Below, piece by piece: positions 40,995 through 51,379 of a stretch of 64,000 bases of DNA; position 1 is the first letter of the stretch; every line of letters starts with the position of its first letter. The stretch spans positions 1 to 64,000 of the forward strand of contig VHCM01000002.1 of assembly GCA_016871685.1 (NCBI GenBank), read 5' to 3'. The DNA comes from Verrucomicrobiota bacterium. GTDB lineage: Bacteria > Verrucomicrobiota > Verrucomicrobiia > Verrucomicrobiales > Akkermansiaceae. Position numbers and translations under genes: made by a program. A model generated the notes under the pieces. The model saw only the letters and a list, made by a program, of their open reading frames with translations. It was not told the DNA's origin and ran no database searches.

Positions 40995-42278
40995 ATGAGC
41001 ACCACCGACACACACTCCACCACCCTCCCCGACTGGTTCACCGCCCGCCGCGACGCCGCGAGGCTGCGCTTCGAGGCCACGCCCGCACCGAAACGCAACG
41101 ATGAGGCCTGGCGCTTCTCGAACCTCAGTCAGCTCGACTTCGCCGGCTTCACGAGCAACTCGGGTCAAGCACCCGCGACGGATCACCTGATCGCGCGCTC
41201 CACCGGCATCGGGAGCACCGCCGCGAAGCTCGTCTTCGTCAACGACACGCTGGTTCACTCGGAGACCACCCGGCTTCCCGCGGGCATCATTTGCCTGCCA
41301 CTGGCCGAGGCGCTGGTTTCGCATCCGGACCTCGTGGAGCAACACTTCATGAAACAGGAAACCCGTCTGGGCTCGGCGAAGTACGCCGCATGGCACGAGG
41401 CGATGGTTGCCAACGGGCTCTTCGTGCATGTCGCCGACCACGTGGAAGTCGCCGATCCCATCGAAGTGCATCACTGGATCGCGGGCGGCAACACCGGCAT
41501 CTTCCCGCACACGCTGGTGGTCACCGGCCGGTCGTCGAAGGTGCGCGTGATCGACATCTTCCGCTCGGCGGCGGATCTCGAGCCGGGGCTGGCGATCGCA
41601 TTCAACGACTTGTCGGCCGGCGAGAACTCGACGCTCGATTACATCGCCATCCAGGCTTTCAACGAGGTGACGCGCATGATCCAGATCCACGAGACTTCGG
41701 CGGCGCGCGACGCGTCAGCCAAGGCGTTCATCCTCAACACCGGTGCCTCGTGGGCGCGCAACGAGTCGATGTCGCGGCTCGAGGGGCCCGGCGCGCGTTC
41801 CGACATGCTCGCGGTGTCCATCCCGGCGCGCGAACAGGAATACGACCAGCGCACCTTCCAGCACCACGTCTCCGAGGGCGCCTGTTCCGATTTGCTTTAC
41901 AAGAACTCGCTCTACGACAATGCGAAAACCGTCTTCTCCGGACTGATCTTCGTCGACGAGGGCGCGCACCACACCGACGCCTACCAGACGTGCCGCAACC
42001 TGTTGATGAGCGACACCGCCGAGGCGAATTCGATGCCCGGTCTGGAAATCAACGCTGACCAGGTGAAATGCTCGCACGGATCGACATCCGCGCAGATCAG
42101 CGACGAGGAGATCTTCTACCTCTGCGCCCGCGGCATCGACCCCGTGAGCGCGCGCCAGCTGATCGCCCGGGGGTTTTCCGTGGAAGTGGTCGAACGCATC
42201 GGCAACGAGGCTGCGGAGGAACTCGTCCTGCGCTTCGTCGACGACAAGTTCGCCCGCATCGCCGGCGGCGGCGCGTGA
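40995..42278 (+). CDS. sufD: Fe-S cluster assembly protein SufD
   Basis: NDEAWRFSNLSQLDFAGF; KCSHGSTSAQISDEEIFYLCARGIDPVSARQLIARGF. Confidence 0.93.
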   Translation: MSTTDTHSTTLPDWFTARRDAARLRFEATPAPKRNDEAWRFSNLSQLDFAGFTSNSGQAPATDHLIARSTGIGSTAAKLVFVNDTLVHSETTRLPAGIICLPLAEALVSHPDLVEQHFMKQETRLGSAKYAAWHEAMVANGLFVHVADHVEVADPIEVHHWIAGGNTGIFPHTLVVTGRSSKVRVIDIFRSAADLEPGLAIAFNDLSAGENSTLDYIAIQAFNEVTRMIQIHETSAARDASAKAFILNTGASWARNESMSRLEGPGARSDMLAVSIPAREQEYDQRTFQHHVSEGACSDLLYKNSLYDNAKTVFSGLIFVDEGAHHTDAYQTCRNLLMSDTAEANSMPGLEINADQVKCSHGSTSAQISDEEIFYLCARGIDPVSARQLIARGFSVEVVERIGNEAAEELVLRFVDDKFARIAGGGA

Positions 42279-43069
42279 TCCGGAGATCCAGAGTGTCGGA
42301 CGAGCGGGTCGAGGCTCCCGCAGCGCGGATCGAATGCTGGTGCCTGCATGGCGCGGTCGGACACTCGGGCGACTGGCGCACCCTGTCGGCGCTGCTGGCG
42401 CAACAGCGGATCGCCTCGCGCGCGATCGACCTCTGGCGATTTGCCGACGATGCGTCGTTGTCGATGCCCGGCTTTGCCGCGGCGCTCCATGCCGAGGCAT
42501 TGGAAGAACCTTGTCGCGCGGGCGGCCGCGTGCTCGTCGGTTACTCGATGGGTGGTCGGCTCGCGCTGCATGCCTTGCTTGAGGAGCATCACCCGTGGCA
42601 GGCGGCGGTGATCATCTCCGCCCATCCGGGGCTGGAGTCGGAGAGCGATCGCGCGGCGCGGCGCGCGGCGGACCGCGAATGGGCCGCACGCGCGATCACG
42701 TCGGACTGGAACGCATTCCTGAATGCGTGGAACGCTCAGGCGGTGCTCGGCGGCGCGTTGCCGCGGGACGAGGAGTCGGCAAAGAAACTCGCCCAACACC
42801 GGCAGGTGATCGCGCGACGGTTCATCGACTGGTCGCTGGGCGCACAAGCGCCGCTGTGGGATCGACTCGCGGAAATCCAGGCCCCGGTGCTGTGGGTGGC
42901 GGGTGATCGCGATGCGAAATTCCTCGATCTCGCGCGACGCGCCGTCGATCACCTGCCGGCCGGTCGTCTGGCGGTGGTGCCCGGCGCGGGACACCGCGTG
43001 CCATGGGAAGCGCCGGACGTGCTGGCCGCGGAGATCAGGGCATTCGCCGACCTCGTGACGGGTTCCTGA
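42275..43069 (+). CDS. menH: Alpha/beta hydrolase, probable MenH
   Basis: ECWCLHGAVGHSGDW; VGYSMGGRLALHALL; GAGHRVPWEAPD; immediately upstream of menB; start overlaps the sufD stop. Confidence 0.75.
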   Translation: MIRRSRVSDERVEAPAARIECWCLHGAVGHSGDWRTLSALLAQQRIASRAIDLWRFADDASLSMPGFAAALHAEALEEPCRAGGRVLVGYSMGGRLALHALLEEHHPWQAAVIISAHPGLESESDRAARRAADREWAARAITSDWNAFLNAWNAQAVLGGALPRDEESAKKLAQHRQVIARRFIDWSLGAQAPLWDRLAEIQAPVLWVAGDRDAKFLDLARRAVDHLPAGRLAVVPGAGHRVPWEAPDVLAAEIRAFADLVTGS

Positions 43070-43129
43070 TTCGTTCGCTTGCGATCTCGCGGGTTGCGAC
43101 GCGGCCGGTCTTGGTTCACGCTCGCGGCC

Positions 43130-43945
43130 ATGTGGCAGAAGGTTTGCGACTTTGAGGACATTCTTTACGAAACCACCGACGGCGGCAGCATTGCCAAGAT
43201 CACGATCAACCGGCCCGAGGTGCGCAACGCGTTCCGACCCAAGACGGTTTCGGAAATGCTGCGCGCTTTCGATCTCGCGCACGAGGACCCGGCGGTGGGC
43301 GTGGTGATCCTCACCGGCATGGGCGACCTCGCGTTTTGCTCCGGCGGCGATCAGAAAGTCCGCGGTCATGCCGGATACGTCGGCGACGACGGCGTGCCGC
43401 GGCTCAACGTGCTCGACCTGCAGAAAAAGATCCGCTCACTGCCCAAGCCGGTGGTCGCCATGGTCGCCGGCTACGCGATCGGCGGCGGACACGTGCTCCA
43501 CGTCGTCTGCGACCTGACGATCGCGGCGGACAACGCGCGCTTCGGCCAGACCGGACCGAAGGTCGGCTCGTTCGACGGCGGCCTCGGATCGAGCTACCTC
43601 GCGCGCATCGTCGGGCAGAAAAAAGCGCGGGAAATCTGGTACTTGTGCCGCCAGTACGACGCCAAGCAGGCGTTGGAGATGGGATTGGTCAATACCGTGG
43701 TGCCGCTCGCCGAACTGGAAACCGAGACGCTGCGCTGGTGCCGCGAGATGCTCGCCCATTCGCCGCTCGCGCTGCGCTGCCTCAAGGCCGCGCTCAACGC
43801 CGATTGCGACGGTCAGATCGGATTGCAGGAACTCGCGGGAAATGCGACGCTACTCTATTACATGAGCGAGGAAGGCAGGGAGGGCAAACAGGCGTTCCTC
43901 GAAAAACGTCCGCCCGACTTTTCGAAATTCCCGCGGGTGCCGTGA
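43130..43945 (+). CDS. menB: 1,4-dihydroxy-2-naphthoyl-CoA synthase
   Basis: [86 protein letters not shown]. Confidence 0.95.
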   Translation: MWQKVCDFEDILYETTDGGSIAKITINRPEVRNAFRPKTVSEMLRAFDLAHEDPAVGVVILTGMGDLAFCSGGDQKVRGHAGYVGDDGVPRLNVLDLQKKIRSLPKPVVAMVAGYAIGGGHVLHVVCDLTIAADNARFGQTGPKVGSFDGGLGSSYLARIVGQKKAREIWYLCRQYDAKQALEMGLVNTVVPLAELETETLRWCREMLAHSPLALRCLKAALNADCDGQIGLQELAGNATLLYYMSEEGREGKQAFLEKRPPDFSKFPRVP

Positions 43946-43953
43946 TTTCCATT

Positions 43954-44559
43954 TCAGGACACCGGCACCAGCGGACTGACGCAAACCTGCGGAAACCACT
44001 GCGGCCGGTGGAAGTCGGGCTCGCCACCGCCGATATTGGACGCCGTGACATACCGTTGCCGCGGGGATTCGAGGATCATCGTGATGTTGGCACGCGCACT
44101 CGCGAGCGGGCCGACGCGTGACTCGATCCAAGCAAGCGGCAGCGACAGCGCCACATGCCTCGCACCGTCACCGGCATCGTCGCACCACGTGCGGATGTCC
44201 TCCCGAGGCACAAACGGGTCGGCGGACCGGACACGCGGCGCGTCGAAGGCACAGGCCCACCAGGCACCGGTCGGCGAGAGGTTGCACTCGAGGTAGCCGA
44301 CGCCCGCGGCACCGGCGACGAAGCATTCCGCCACATCGTGATGCCACAGCCCCTCGTGAAACGCACCCGCACGTACGGCCGGGTCAGTCACAAGCGGTCC
44401 AGTGAACCGCACGAAAAACCACAGGCGCGCGGGGTCGGTCACCAGTGCGTGGGCCTGCGCCGATCGCAGCGGTGCGCCGGACCAGTCGAGCGACTCCACG
44501 GTGAGCGGCGGCGGGCATCCCGCAGGATCCCAGGGCAAGGCCGCGGCAAACACCTGCAT
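43954..44559 (-). CDS. Carbohydrate-binding (CBM9/DOMON-like) domain protein
   Basis: ALVTDPARLWFFVRFTGPLV...GLWHHDVAECFVAG...YLECNLSPTGAWWACAFDAPR. Confidence 0.6.
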   Translation of the reverse strand: MQVFAAALPWDPAGCPPPLTVESLDWSGAPLRSAQAHALVTDPARLWFFVRFTGPLVTDPAVRAGAFHEGLWHHDVAECFVAGAAGVGYLECNLSPTGAWWACAFDAPRVRSADPFVPREDIRTWCDDAGDGARHVALSLPLAWIESRVGPLASARANITMILESPRQRYVTASNIGGGEPDFHRPQWFPQVCVSPLVPVS

Positions 44560-44655
44560 GACCGATGCTGCCGACCCGGTCGATCCGCTGTCGAGAACAG
44601 AGCGGCCGACATCATGCCGCGCTGCCGAAAAATTTCGGTAATCCAAAGGAAATGA

Positions 44656-45498
44656 GTGGCCAGCCCGTACCCGACCTGCTTCACTCGCCGCACCCGTTTC
44701 ATGGCGCGTTCCCGACCAGACCTGTTCAGCACCATCGAATACATCGGTCCGCGCCCGCAACGTCCCAAGCGCCCAAACATTTTCGGCGGCTGGGTGATCG
44801 GCCTGATTGCCATGGCGATCGCACTCTGGTTCGGGCGCCCGCTGCTGCCCTTTCTCAAGGCCACGCAGGAATCCGTATCGACCGAGCAGGCCGCGCTGTT
44901 GATCTCGTCGCTCGCCGGTTCGGGTCGCCCGGGCGACACGCTTGCCGCCGCGGCACTCGCCCATTCACGCGAACCGGTCACATTCGACGGCGCGTATTAT
45001 CAGATCAGCTATCCCGGCGGCGACATCCCGCCGGGCAAAGGCAACGCGGCGGATGTGATCGTGCGTGCCTACCGCAGGACCGGCATCGACTTGCAAAAGG
45101 AGGTGCACGAGGACATGAAATCGGATTTCCGCCTCTATCCGCAGTTGTGGGGCGCGCTCGGGCCCGACCCGAACATCGACCACCGCCGCGTCGCCAATCT
45201 CCGCCGCTTCTTCGAACGCAAGGGCACAACCATCGAAGCATCACGCGATCCACAGGATTACCAACCCGGCGACATCGTTGTTTGGTCGCTCGCCGATGCC
45301 GAGCCCCACATCGGCATCGTCGTTCCCGGGCCGGGCCGCCGCGCGGCGGAACGCTGGGTCGTCCACCACAAAGATGGCGACCTGCGCTGGGAGGACGTTT
45401 TGTTCGATTTCCGCATCGAGGCGCGGTTCCGCTATCCCGCCGATGTGCAACGCCCCGCTTCGGGTCCCGGCAATCCGTTGCCGCCCGCCGGCATGTGA
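44656..45498 (+). CDS. DUF1287-like protein
   Basis: NAADVIVRAYRRTGIDLQKEVHEDMKSDFRLYPQLWG...NIDHRRVANLRRFFERKG...YQPGDIVVWSL; N-terminal TM. Confidence 0.85.
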   Translation: MASPYPTCFTRRTRFMARSRPDLFSTIEYIGPRPQRPKRPNIFGGWVIGLIAMAIALWFGRPLLPFLKATQESVSTEQAALLISSLAGSGRPGDTLAAAALAHSREPVTFDGAYYQISYPGGDIPPGKGNAADVIVRAYRRTGIDLQKEVHEDMKSDFRLYPQLWGALGPDPNIDHRRVANLRRFFERKGTTIEASRDPQDYQPGDIVVWSLADAEPHIGIVVPGPGRRAAERWVVHHKDGDLRWEDVLFDFRIEARFRYPADVQRPASGPGNPLPPAGM

Positions 45499-45528
45499 GA
45501 GCCGTCCCCGCACAGGAACCCTCGAGGC

Positions 45529-46794
45529 TTGCAGTGCGGCGGATTCCGGGGAACCATGCGCGGCATGTTCAGGGCGCGCTGGAAAAAAGAGGCCATCCAC
45601 CTCGCGAAGGGCGCGCGCAAGTTCGTCCACTACAAGCGCGATCTGCTCAAGCCCGACCGCATCGCCGAAATCGAATCGCGCCGCGAGGACTTGTTGCAGG
45701 CGGTGCGTGATGGCGACCGCGCCAAGTCCGACGAGGCGTCGAAACAACTGCGCGCCACCTGCGAACACGCGCTGCCTTACGAGAAACCGCTGAACTGGCT
45801 CGAGGAGAACGTCGAGGTCATGTTCGTCGCCATCGTCATCGCCCTCGGTCTGCGCGCCTATTACCTCCAGCCGTTCCGCATTCCAACCGGATCGATGCAG
45901 CCCACACTCAACGGCATCATCGGCACACCCAAACCCGAAGCCGAATGGCCGGCCTGGCCGCAACGCATGGCCGAGAAAGTCCTGCGCGGCCGATCGTACG
46001 TCAAACTCGTCAATGACCGCGACCGCCGCATCCACATCGTGCGCCGCAGACCCGGCGGCGGCGCCGACTTCGATGTGCGCGACGTGCAGGTCGCCCACTT
46101 CTTCAGCCGCAGCGAAATCCACTTCTTCGATTCCGACCCGCTGCGCCTGCCCGCCCCGCGCGGACCCAGCCTGCAGATCGGGCTGCGTGAGGCACTGCAG
46201 GACGCCGGGCGGCGCGGCGGCGTGCTCGCCAAGGGCACCGTGCTGTGCGAAGGCACGGTCGACTCGGGCGATCTCGTGCTGGTCGACAAGTTCTCGTATC
46301 ATTTCCGCAAACCAAAGCGCGGCGAGGTCTTCGTATTCGACACGATGGGCATCCGCGGCATCCACGACCGCAGCGGCGAGCAGGCCGCCGGTTCGCACTA
46401 CATCAAACGCCTCTGCGGCGTGCCGGGCGACACCCTCTCGATCCGTCCGCCCGACCTGCTCATCGACGGCCATATCGCCGGGGAGCCCGGCATCCGCCGC
46501 GTCAGCGAGGGCACAGGCACGTACGAAATCAACCCCGGTGGGTACTCGCTGGCCGGACCGGAAATGGCCGTACCCGGGAAACTGATCCGCCAGTCGCTGG
46601 CCAGACCGCAGGACGAGATGCGCCTGCAATCGGCCGCCATACCCGCGCTGCGCGAGTACGCCGCGCTCGGCGACAACTCGGGCAATTCGCTCGACTCACG
46701 CTACTGGGGCGCCGTGCGCGGATTCAACCTCGTCGGGCCCGCGCTTTTCTCCCTCTGGCCGGTCACCACCGGCCACTGGGGATTCATCCGCTGA
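45529..46794 (+). CDS. lepB: Signal peptidase I
   Basis: YYLQPFRIPTGSMQPTLNGIIG; KRLCGVPGDTLSIRPPDLLIDG; ALGDNSGNSLDSRYWGAV. Confidence 0.93.
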   Translation: MQCGGFRGTMRGMFRARWKKEAIHLAKGARKFVHYKRDLLKPDRIAEIESRREDLLQAVRDGDRAKSDEASKQLRATCEHALPYEKPLNWLEENVEVMFVAIVIALGLRAYYLQPFRIPTGSMQPTLNGIIGTPKPEAEWPAWPQRMAEKVLRGRSYVKLVNDRDRRIHIVRRRPGGGADFDVRDVQVAHFFSRSEIHFFDSDPLRLPAPRGPSLQIGLREALQDAGRRGGVLAKGTVLCEGTVDSGDLVLVDKFSYHFRKPKRGEVFVFDTMGIRGIHDRSGEQAAGSHYIKRLCGVPGDTLSIRPPDLLIDGHIAGEPGIRRVSEGTGTYEINPGGYSLAGPEMAVPGKLIRQSLARPQDEMRLQSAAIPALREYAALGDNSGNSLDSRYWGAVRGFNLVGPALFSLWPVTTGHWGFIR

Positions 46795-46803
46795 TCCGAT
46801 GCC

Positions 46804-47646
46804 ATGTCCGAAGCTGCGGAGATCACCCGCCGCGCGAAATCCAACCTCGCGTTCGCGCTCCGCATCCTGCCGACGCGCCAACGCCGCGACACGATCGTCT
46901 TCTACGCGTTCTGCCGCACGCTCGACGACCTCGCCGATGACGACACGCTGCCACTCACCGAACGACGGGTGCGGCTCGCGCAATGGAGGGACGCGCTGAC
47001 TTCCGCACCGGCAGAGGGAGCGTCATTGCAACGCTCGGTGGTGGAGCTGCAACAACGCCACCGGATTCCGGTCGGGCTGCTCACCGCGGTGGTCGACGGC
47101 TGTCTCGCCGATCTCGAGCCGCGGCGCTTCGCGACATGGAACGAACTCGATCCCTACATCGGACAGGTCGCGTGCGCGGTCGGCCGTGTGTCCGCACACC
47201 TGTATGGCTGCAAGGATCCCGCGGCCGATGCGTATGCCGACGCGCTTGGCCGCGCGCTGCAACTCACCAACATCCTGCGCGATATCGGCGAGGATCTCGA
47301 CCGCGGACGGCTCTATCTGCCGCTTGAAGACCTCGAGCGTTTCGGACTCGATGAAGCCGATCTTGCGCGGCGCGAGGCATCACCGGCCTTCCTTCGCTTG
47401 ATGGAGTTCGAAGCCGACCGCGTCGAGGCGTTCCACCGCGAGGCACGCGCCGTCCTTCCTGCAAGCGACCGCCCGGCGCTCGCCCCCGCGCTGGTCATGG
47501 CCGACATCTACACATCCCTGTTGGCACGCATGCGCAACGATGGCTTCCGTGTGTTCCGCACCCGCTATCGAGTGCCATCCGCCACCAAGTTCGCCGCGCT
47601 CGCCCGCCACCTGCCATTTGCGCTGCGCGCACGCCTGCGCGGGTAG
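46804..47646 (+). CDS. Squalene/phytoene synthase family protein
   Basis: FYAFCRTLDDLADDD; ALQLTNILRDIGEDLDRGRLYLPLEDLERFG. Confidence 0.9.
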   Translation: MSEAAEITRRAKSNLAFALRILPTRQRRDTIVFYAFCRTLDDLADDDTLPLTERRVRLAQWRDALTSAPAEGASLQRSVVELQQRHRIPVGLLTAVVDGCLADLEPRRFATWNELDPYIGQVACAVGRVSAHLYGCKDPAADAYADALGRALQLTNILRDIGEDLDRGRLYLPLEDLERFGLDEADLARREASPAFLRLMEFEADRVEAFHREARAVLPASDRPALAPALVMADIYTSLLARMRNDGFRVFRTRYRVPSATKFAALARHLPFALRARLRG

Positions 47647-47662
47647 GCGCGGACCGCTGGTT

Positions 47663-48613
47663 TCACATGCCCACGCCGTCGGGCTTCAACGTCTGCTGTG
47701 CTCCGTCTTTGCCGGATGCGGAGCCCGTACCGCCGACCACCTGCCTGACCCTGCCGGCAATGATGTCGGCGAGCCGCATTTCCCCCTCATCGCGGAGGAA
47801 ATCACAGTAGTTGGCGGCAACCGCTTCGAGGTCGGCCACGTATTCCGGGCCGAGCGCTTCGTACGAGGCAAGCGCACGCTCGAAATGTCGGCGGGCCCAC
47901 GACCGGTCGCCAGTGCTCAACAACGCAAGCGCCAGATTGTTGTGCGACTGCGCGGTGTCCGGATGATCCTCACCGAGCAGCTTGCGGCGCGTCTCGAGCG
48001 CCATCATGTGCATCTCGCGCGCCTGCTCGCGATAGCCGGCGGCCTGATACAGCGCGCCGAGGTTGCTCGAAATCGACGCGGTTTGTTCGTGTTCCTGACC
48101 CAGTTGCGAATGCGTGATCTCGAGCGCGCGCAGAAAATGGCTTTCGGCCTTGTCGAGATCGTTCCCGGTCTTGCTGAGGTAGCCGAGATTGTTGGAAATC
48201 GTGGCGATGTCCAACCACAGCGGGGGCTCGCACTTTTCGAAAAACCCGATCGCCTCAAGCCAGTGGTCGCGCGCCTTGTCGCGTCGCCCCATCGCATCGT
48301 AGGCGGCCCCCATCGCCGCATGCAGGCAACCGACGCGGTCCAACCGGTCCGGCCGGTTTTCCAACTGCTCGATCGCCTGGGCATAGTCGTCGCGCGCCGC
48401 TTCGGGATGACCGAGTTCGCGCTGAAGGTCGCCGCGGATCTCAAGCGCCGAGGCAAAGGCATCGATCGTCTCCGGATCCGTTCCGAGCGCCTGCTGGCAT
48501 TTCTCGACTGCGGCATTGGACGCGTGCAGCGCCTCCTTGAGATCACCGGCAAAGCGCAGCGATGCAACGCGGTCCTTGAGAATGCCAATCAGGGTGGCGG
48601 TCGGGGAGTCCAT
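47663..48613 (-). CDS. Tetratricopeptide-repeat protein
   Basis: Repeats such as AISNNLGYLSKTGNDLDKAESHFLRALEITHSQLG and SSNLGALYQAAGYREQAREMHMMALETRRKLLG. Confidence 0.85.
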   Translation of the reverse strand: MDSPTATLIGILKDRVASLRFAGDLKEALHASNAAVEKCQQALGTDPETIDAFASALEIRGDLQRELGHPEAARDDYAQAIEQLENRPDRLDRVGCLHAAMGAAYDAMGRRDKARDHWLEAIGFFEKCEPPLWLDIATISNNLGYLSKTGNDLDKAESHFLRALEITHSQLGQEHEQTASISSNLGALYQAAGYREQAREMHMMALETRRKLLGEDHPDTAQSHNNLALALLSTGDRSWARRHFERALASYEALGPEYVADLEAVAANYCDFLRDEGEMRLADIIAGRVRQVVGGTGSASGKDGAQQTLKPDGVGM

Positions 48614-49293
48614 GGAGAATCGTTGGTAGGTTCTGACGACAATATCGCCGATGATGGGCCGGTTGACGAGTCCAAATCCGCGTGACCCGTCAGCAGTGCC
48701 GTCAATTCGTCGCGAGACTCGGGCAGGTGCCCCAGATGCCGCCGCAACGACACCTCCGGCGGGACTTGTTCCTGGGCAACACCCAGCAGCCGGGTGAGTT
48801 CGCGCTCGAAATGCCGCATCGCCCGCAGGCTCGGTCCCGCCGCGGCCAGGTGGTCGAGGGCGCGGCACAGCAAATCGTGAAGCGCCGGGTCGGCATGCTC
48901 GGGTTCGACAGCGGACTCAAACAACCGGCAGCAGTAGCCCGCCAACAGCAGACCGGGATAACTCGCCCGCAGCCCATCGCGGCGGTCGATCACCGCAACC
49001 TCGCGCAACGCGTGCAAATCACCCCGGCGCGCGCGCTGAAATTCGATTTCCGCCGCATGAAACAAATCGAGTCGGCCCGCAAAGGGACTCGACGGACGCC
49101 GCGCCCCCTTGGCCGCCGTGCGCACCAACCCGTGGGCGTCGGTGGACCAATGAACAATCCAACTCGTGTCGCCAAGCCGGATCAGGCGGATCAACGTGGC
49201 CTGCGCGGAATGCACGACTTCATCCTCGCAATGGCCGATCGGTTTGGCGATGGGGAATTTCCCCCAACGCGCGTCGGCAACATCCCCGATCAA
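48589..49293 (-). CDS. recO: DNA repair protein RecO
   Basis: VVHSAQATLIRLIRLGDTSWIVHWSTDAHGLVRTAAKGARRPSSPFAGRLDLFHAAEIEFQRARRGDLHALREV. Confidence 0.85.
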   Translation of the reverse strand: MIGDVADARWGKFPIAKPIGHCEDEVVHSAQATLIRLIRLGDTSWIVHWSTDAHGLVRTAAKGARRPSSPFAGRLDLFHAAEIEFQRARRGDLHALREVAVIDRRDGLRASYPGLLLAGYCCRLFESAVEPEHADPALHDLLCRALDHLAAAGPSLRAMRHFERELTRLLGVAQEQVPPEVSLRRHLGHLPESRDELTALLTGHADLDSSTGPSSAILSSEPTNDSPWTPRPPP

Positions 49294-51194
49294 GCACCCG
49301 CGCCACCCGCATGCCCGTACTGCAGCCGGTGAAGCGAGGCGTAAAGCCCCTCCGGATCGCGCATCAGTTCCTCATGCGACCCGCTCGCGATCATCCCGCC
49401 ATCACGCATCACGTGAATCCGACGCGCGTTGCGGATCGTCGAAAACCGGTGGGCGATCACCACCGTGGTGCGCCCGTTCATCAGTCGGTCGAACGCCTGT
49501 TGGATCTGCTGCTCGGACTCGCTGTCCAGCGCGGAAGTCGCCTCGTCGAGCAACAGGATCGGCGCGTTCTTGAGAAACGCGCGCGCAATCGAAATCCGCT
49601 GACGCTGACCGCCGGAAAGCTGTCCGCCGTTCTCGCCCACCTGCGTCTCGTATCCCTGGGGCTGCTCGAGGATGAAGTCATGCGCGGATGCGGCGCGCGC
49701 CGCATCCGCGACCTCGGCGTCGGACGCGTCCGGCCGGGCAAACCGGATGTTGTTGCGAATCGTATCGGAGAAGAGGAACGTGTCCTGGCTCACCAACGAC
49801 AAATTCGCGCGCAACGACGCGGTGGTGATCGAGCGGATGTCCTGACCGTCGATGCGGATCGTGCCGGAGTCCGCCTCGTAGAACCGCTCGATCAAGTTGA
49901 GCAACGTGGACTTGCCGCTGCCCGACGGTCCGACCAGCGCGGTGACCGCGCCACCCTCGCACTCGAGCGAGACATCGCGCACCACCGGCACGCCGGGACG
50001 GTAGGCGAAGCCGACGCGCTCGAGCCGGATCGCACCGTCGCGCACTTCCAACGCACGCGCGCCCGGCGCATCCGGGATCGAGTGATCCATGTCGAGCACC
50101 TCGTAGAGCATGCCCACACCGACGAGTGACGCCTGCACTTGCACGTTCATGCGGGCAATGCGCTTGATCGGTTCGTAGGCCAGCAACAAGGCGGTGAGGA
50201 ACGCGATGAGCGAGTCGGCCCCCTGGCCAGTCGCGAGGTTGCGGTACCCGCCGTAGAACACGATGCAGGCAACCGCCAGGCCGCCCATGAACTCCATCGC
50301 CGGGCTGGTGCGGGCAGACACCGCCGCCATCTTGTTGGCACGCTGCTCGACACCGCCCACCGCTTCACGAAAGCGGCCGCTCATGTGGTCCTCAAGGTTG
50401 TACGTTTTGATGAGCTTGTTGCCGAGAATGGCCTCCTGGATCGCGGAAACCACCTGGATGAGTCCTTGGTACTGCGAGGCCGCCACCTTGCGGATCCGCT
50501 TGACGATGTTGCCGAGCAGCAACAGCACCGGAGCCATCACGAACAACGCGCCGCAGGACAACCGCCAGTCGAGCTTGAACATGGCGAAGAGCAACGCCGC
50601 CGAAGTGAAGAGGTCCTGGACGCGCATCATCAGCAGGCTCATCACCGAACTCGCCGAACTGGCAGCCTGTGACGTGCGCGTGATCAGGTCGCTGGACGGA
50701 TAGCGGACGAAGAACGCCAGCGACTGGCGCAACACGTGGCGGCCGATGCGCTCCTGCTGCCGCGCGATGATGTTGTTGCCGATCCGCGCGAGGATCACCG
50801 ACGACCCGTAATGCGACGCACCCTTGACCAAAAATACGAAGATGATCGCCAGCGACACGGCGCTCAGCCGGACGAGTCCGGGTTCCGACGGCGCGTAAAG
50901 ATGGCGGGCAAGGCCGCCGATCCAATCGAGCGCGCGGTCGTCCCATGTGCCGGGCAGCGCCGCGCCACGCCCGGCGGCGGACGCCGCGGCATCGGGCGCG
51001 CCACCACCGAAGACGACCTGCGTGATGTTCTTCATCAGGAACACCGAGGCGCCGGTCGCCGCCGCGGTGCAGCCCATCAGCACGAACGCCAGCACATAGC
51101 GGCCGACGTAGGTCCGGAAGTTCTCACGCAACACGCGGCGGATCAGGCTGCGCGCGCCTGAATCGGAAAACACACCGAGGGGAAGCTTGGGCAT
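49290..51194 (-). CDS. MsbA-like ABC exporter (TMD-NBD)
   Basis: TMD followed by VGPSGSGKSTLLNLIERFYEADSGTIRIDGQDIR, GQLSGGQRQRISIARAFLKNAPILLLDEATSALD. Confidence 0.93.
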   Translation of the reverse strand: MPKLPLGVFSDSGARSLIRRVLRENFRTYVGRYVLAFVLMGCTAAATGASVFLMKNITQVVFGGGAPDAAASAAGRGAALPGTWDDRALDWIGGLARHLYAPSEPGLVRLSAVSLAIIFVFLVKGASHYGSSVILARIGNNIIARQQERIGRHVLRQSLAFFVRYPSSDLITRTSQAASSASSVMSLLMMRVQDLFTSAALLFAMFKLDWRLSCGALFVMAPVLLLLGNIVKRIRKVAASQYQGLIQVVSAIQEAILGNKLIKTYNLEDHMSGRFREAVGGVEQRANKMAAVSARTSPAMEFMGGLAVACIVFYGGYRNLATGQGADSLIAFLTALLLAYEPIKRIARMNVQVQASLVGVGMLYEVLDMDHSIPDAPGARALEVRDGAIRLERVGFAYRPGVPVVRDVSLECEGGAVTALVGPSGSGKSTLLNLIERFYEADSGTIRIDGQDIRSITTASLRANLSLVSQDTFLFSDTIRNNIRFARPDASDAEVADAARAASAHDFILEQPQGYETQVGENGGQLSGGQRQRISIARAFLKNAPILLLDEATSALDSESEQQIQQAFDRLMNGRTTVVIAHRFSTIRNARRIHVMRDGGMIASGSHEELMRDPEGLYASLHRLQYGHAGGAGA

Positions 51195-51379
51195 GCGGAT
51201 CAAAGGACCGGGCGGCACCCCCCGACGGCAAGTGAGTATCCGGTCCGCACTCCGCGGGATCAAGCGAAGAGAACCACCGATGGAAAAGGAAAAACCCGGG
51301 AATTCGGCTGGTATTCCGCGTGCGATTGAACATGTTTTCACATCCGTTGAATCCCGCCGCGCACAGCCCGCTCGCATCC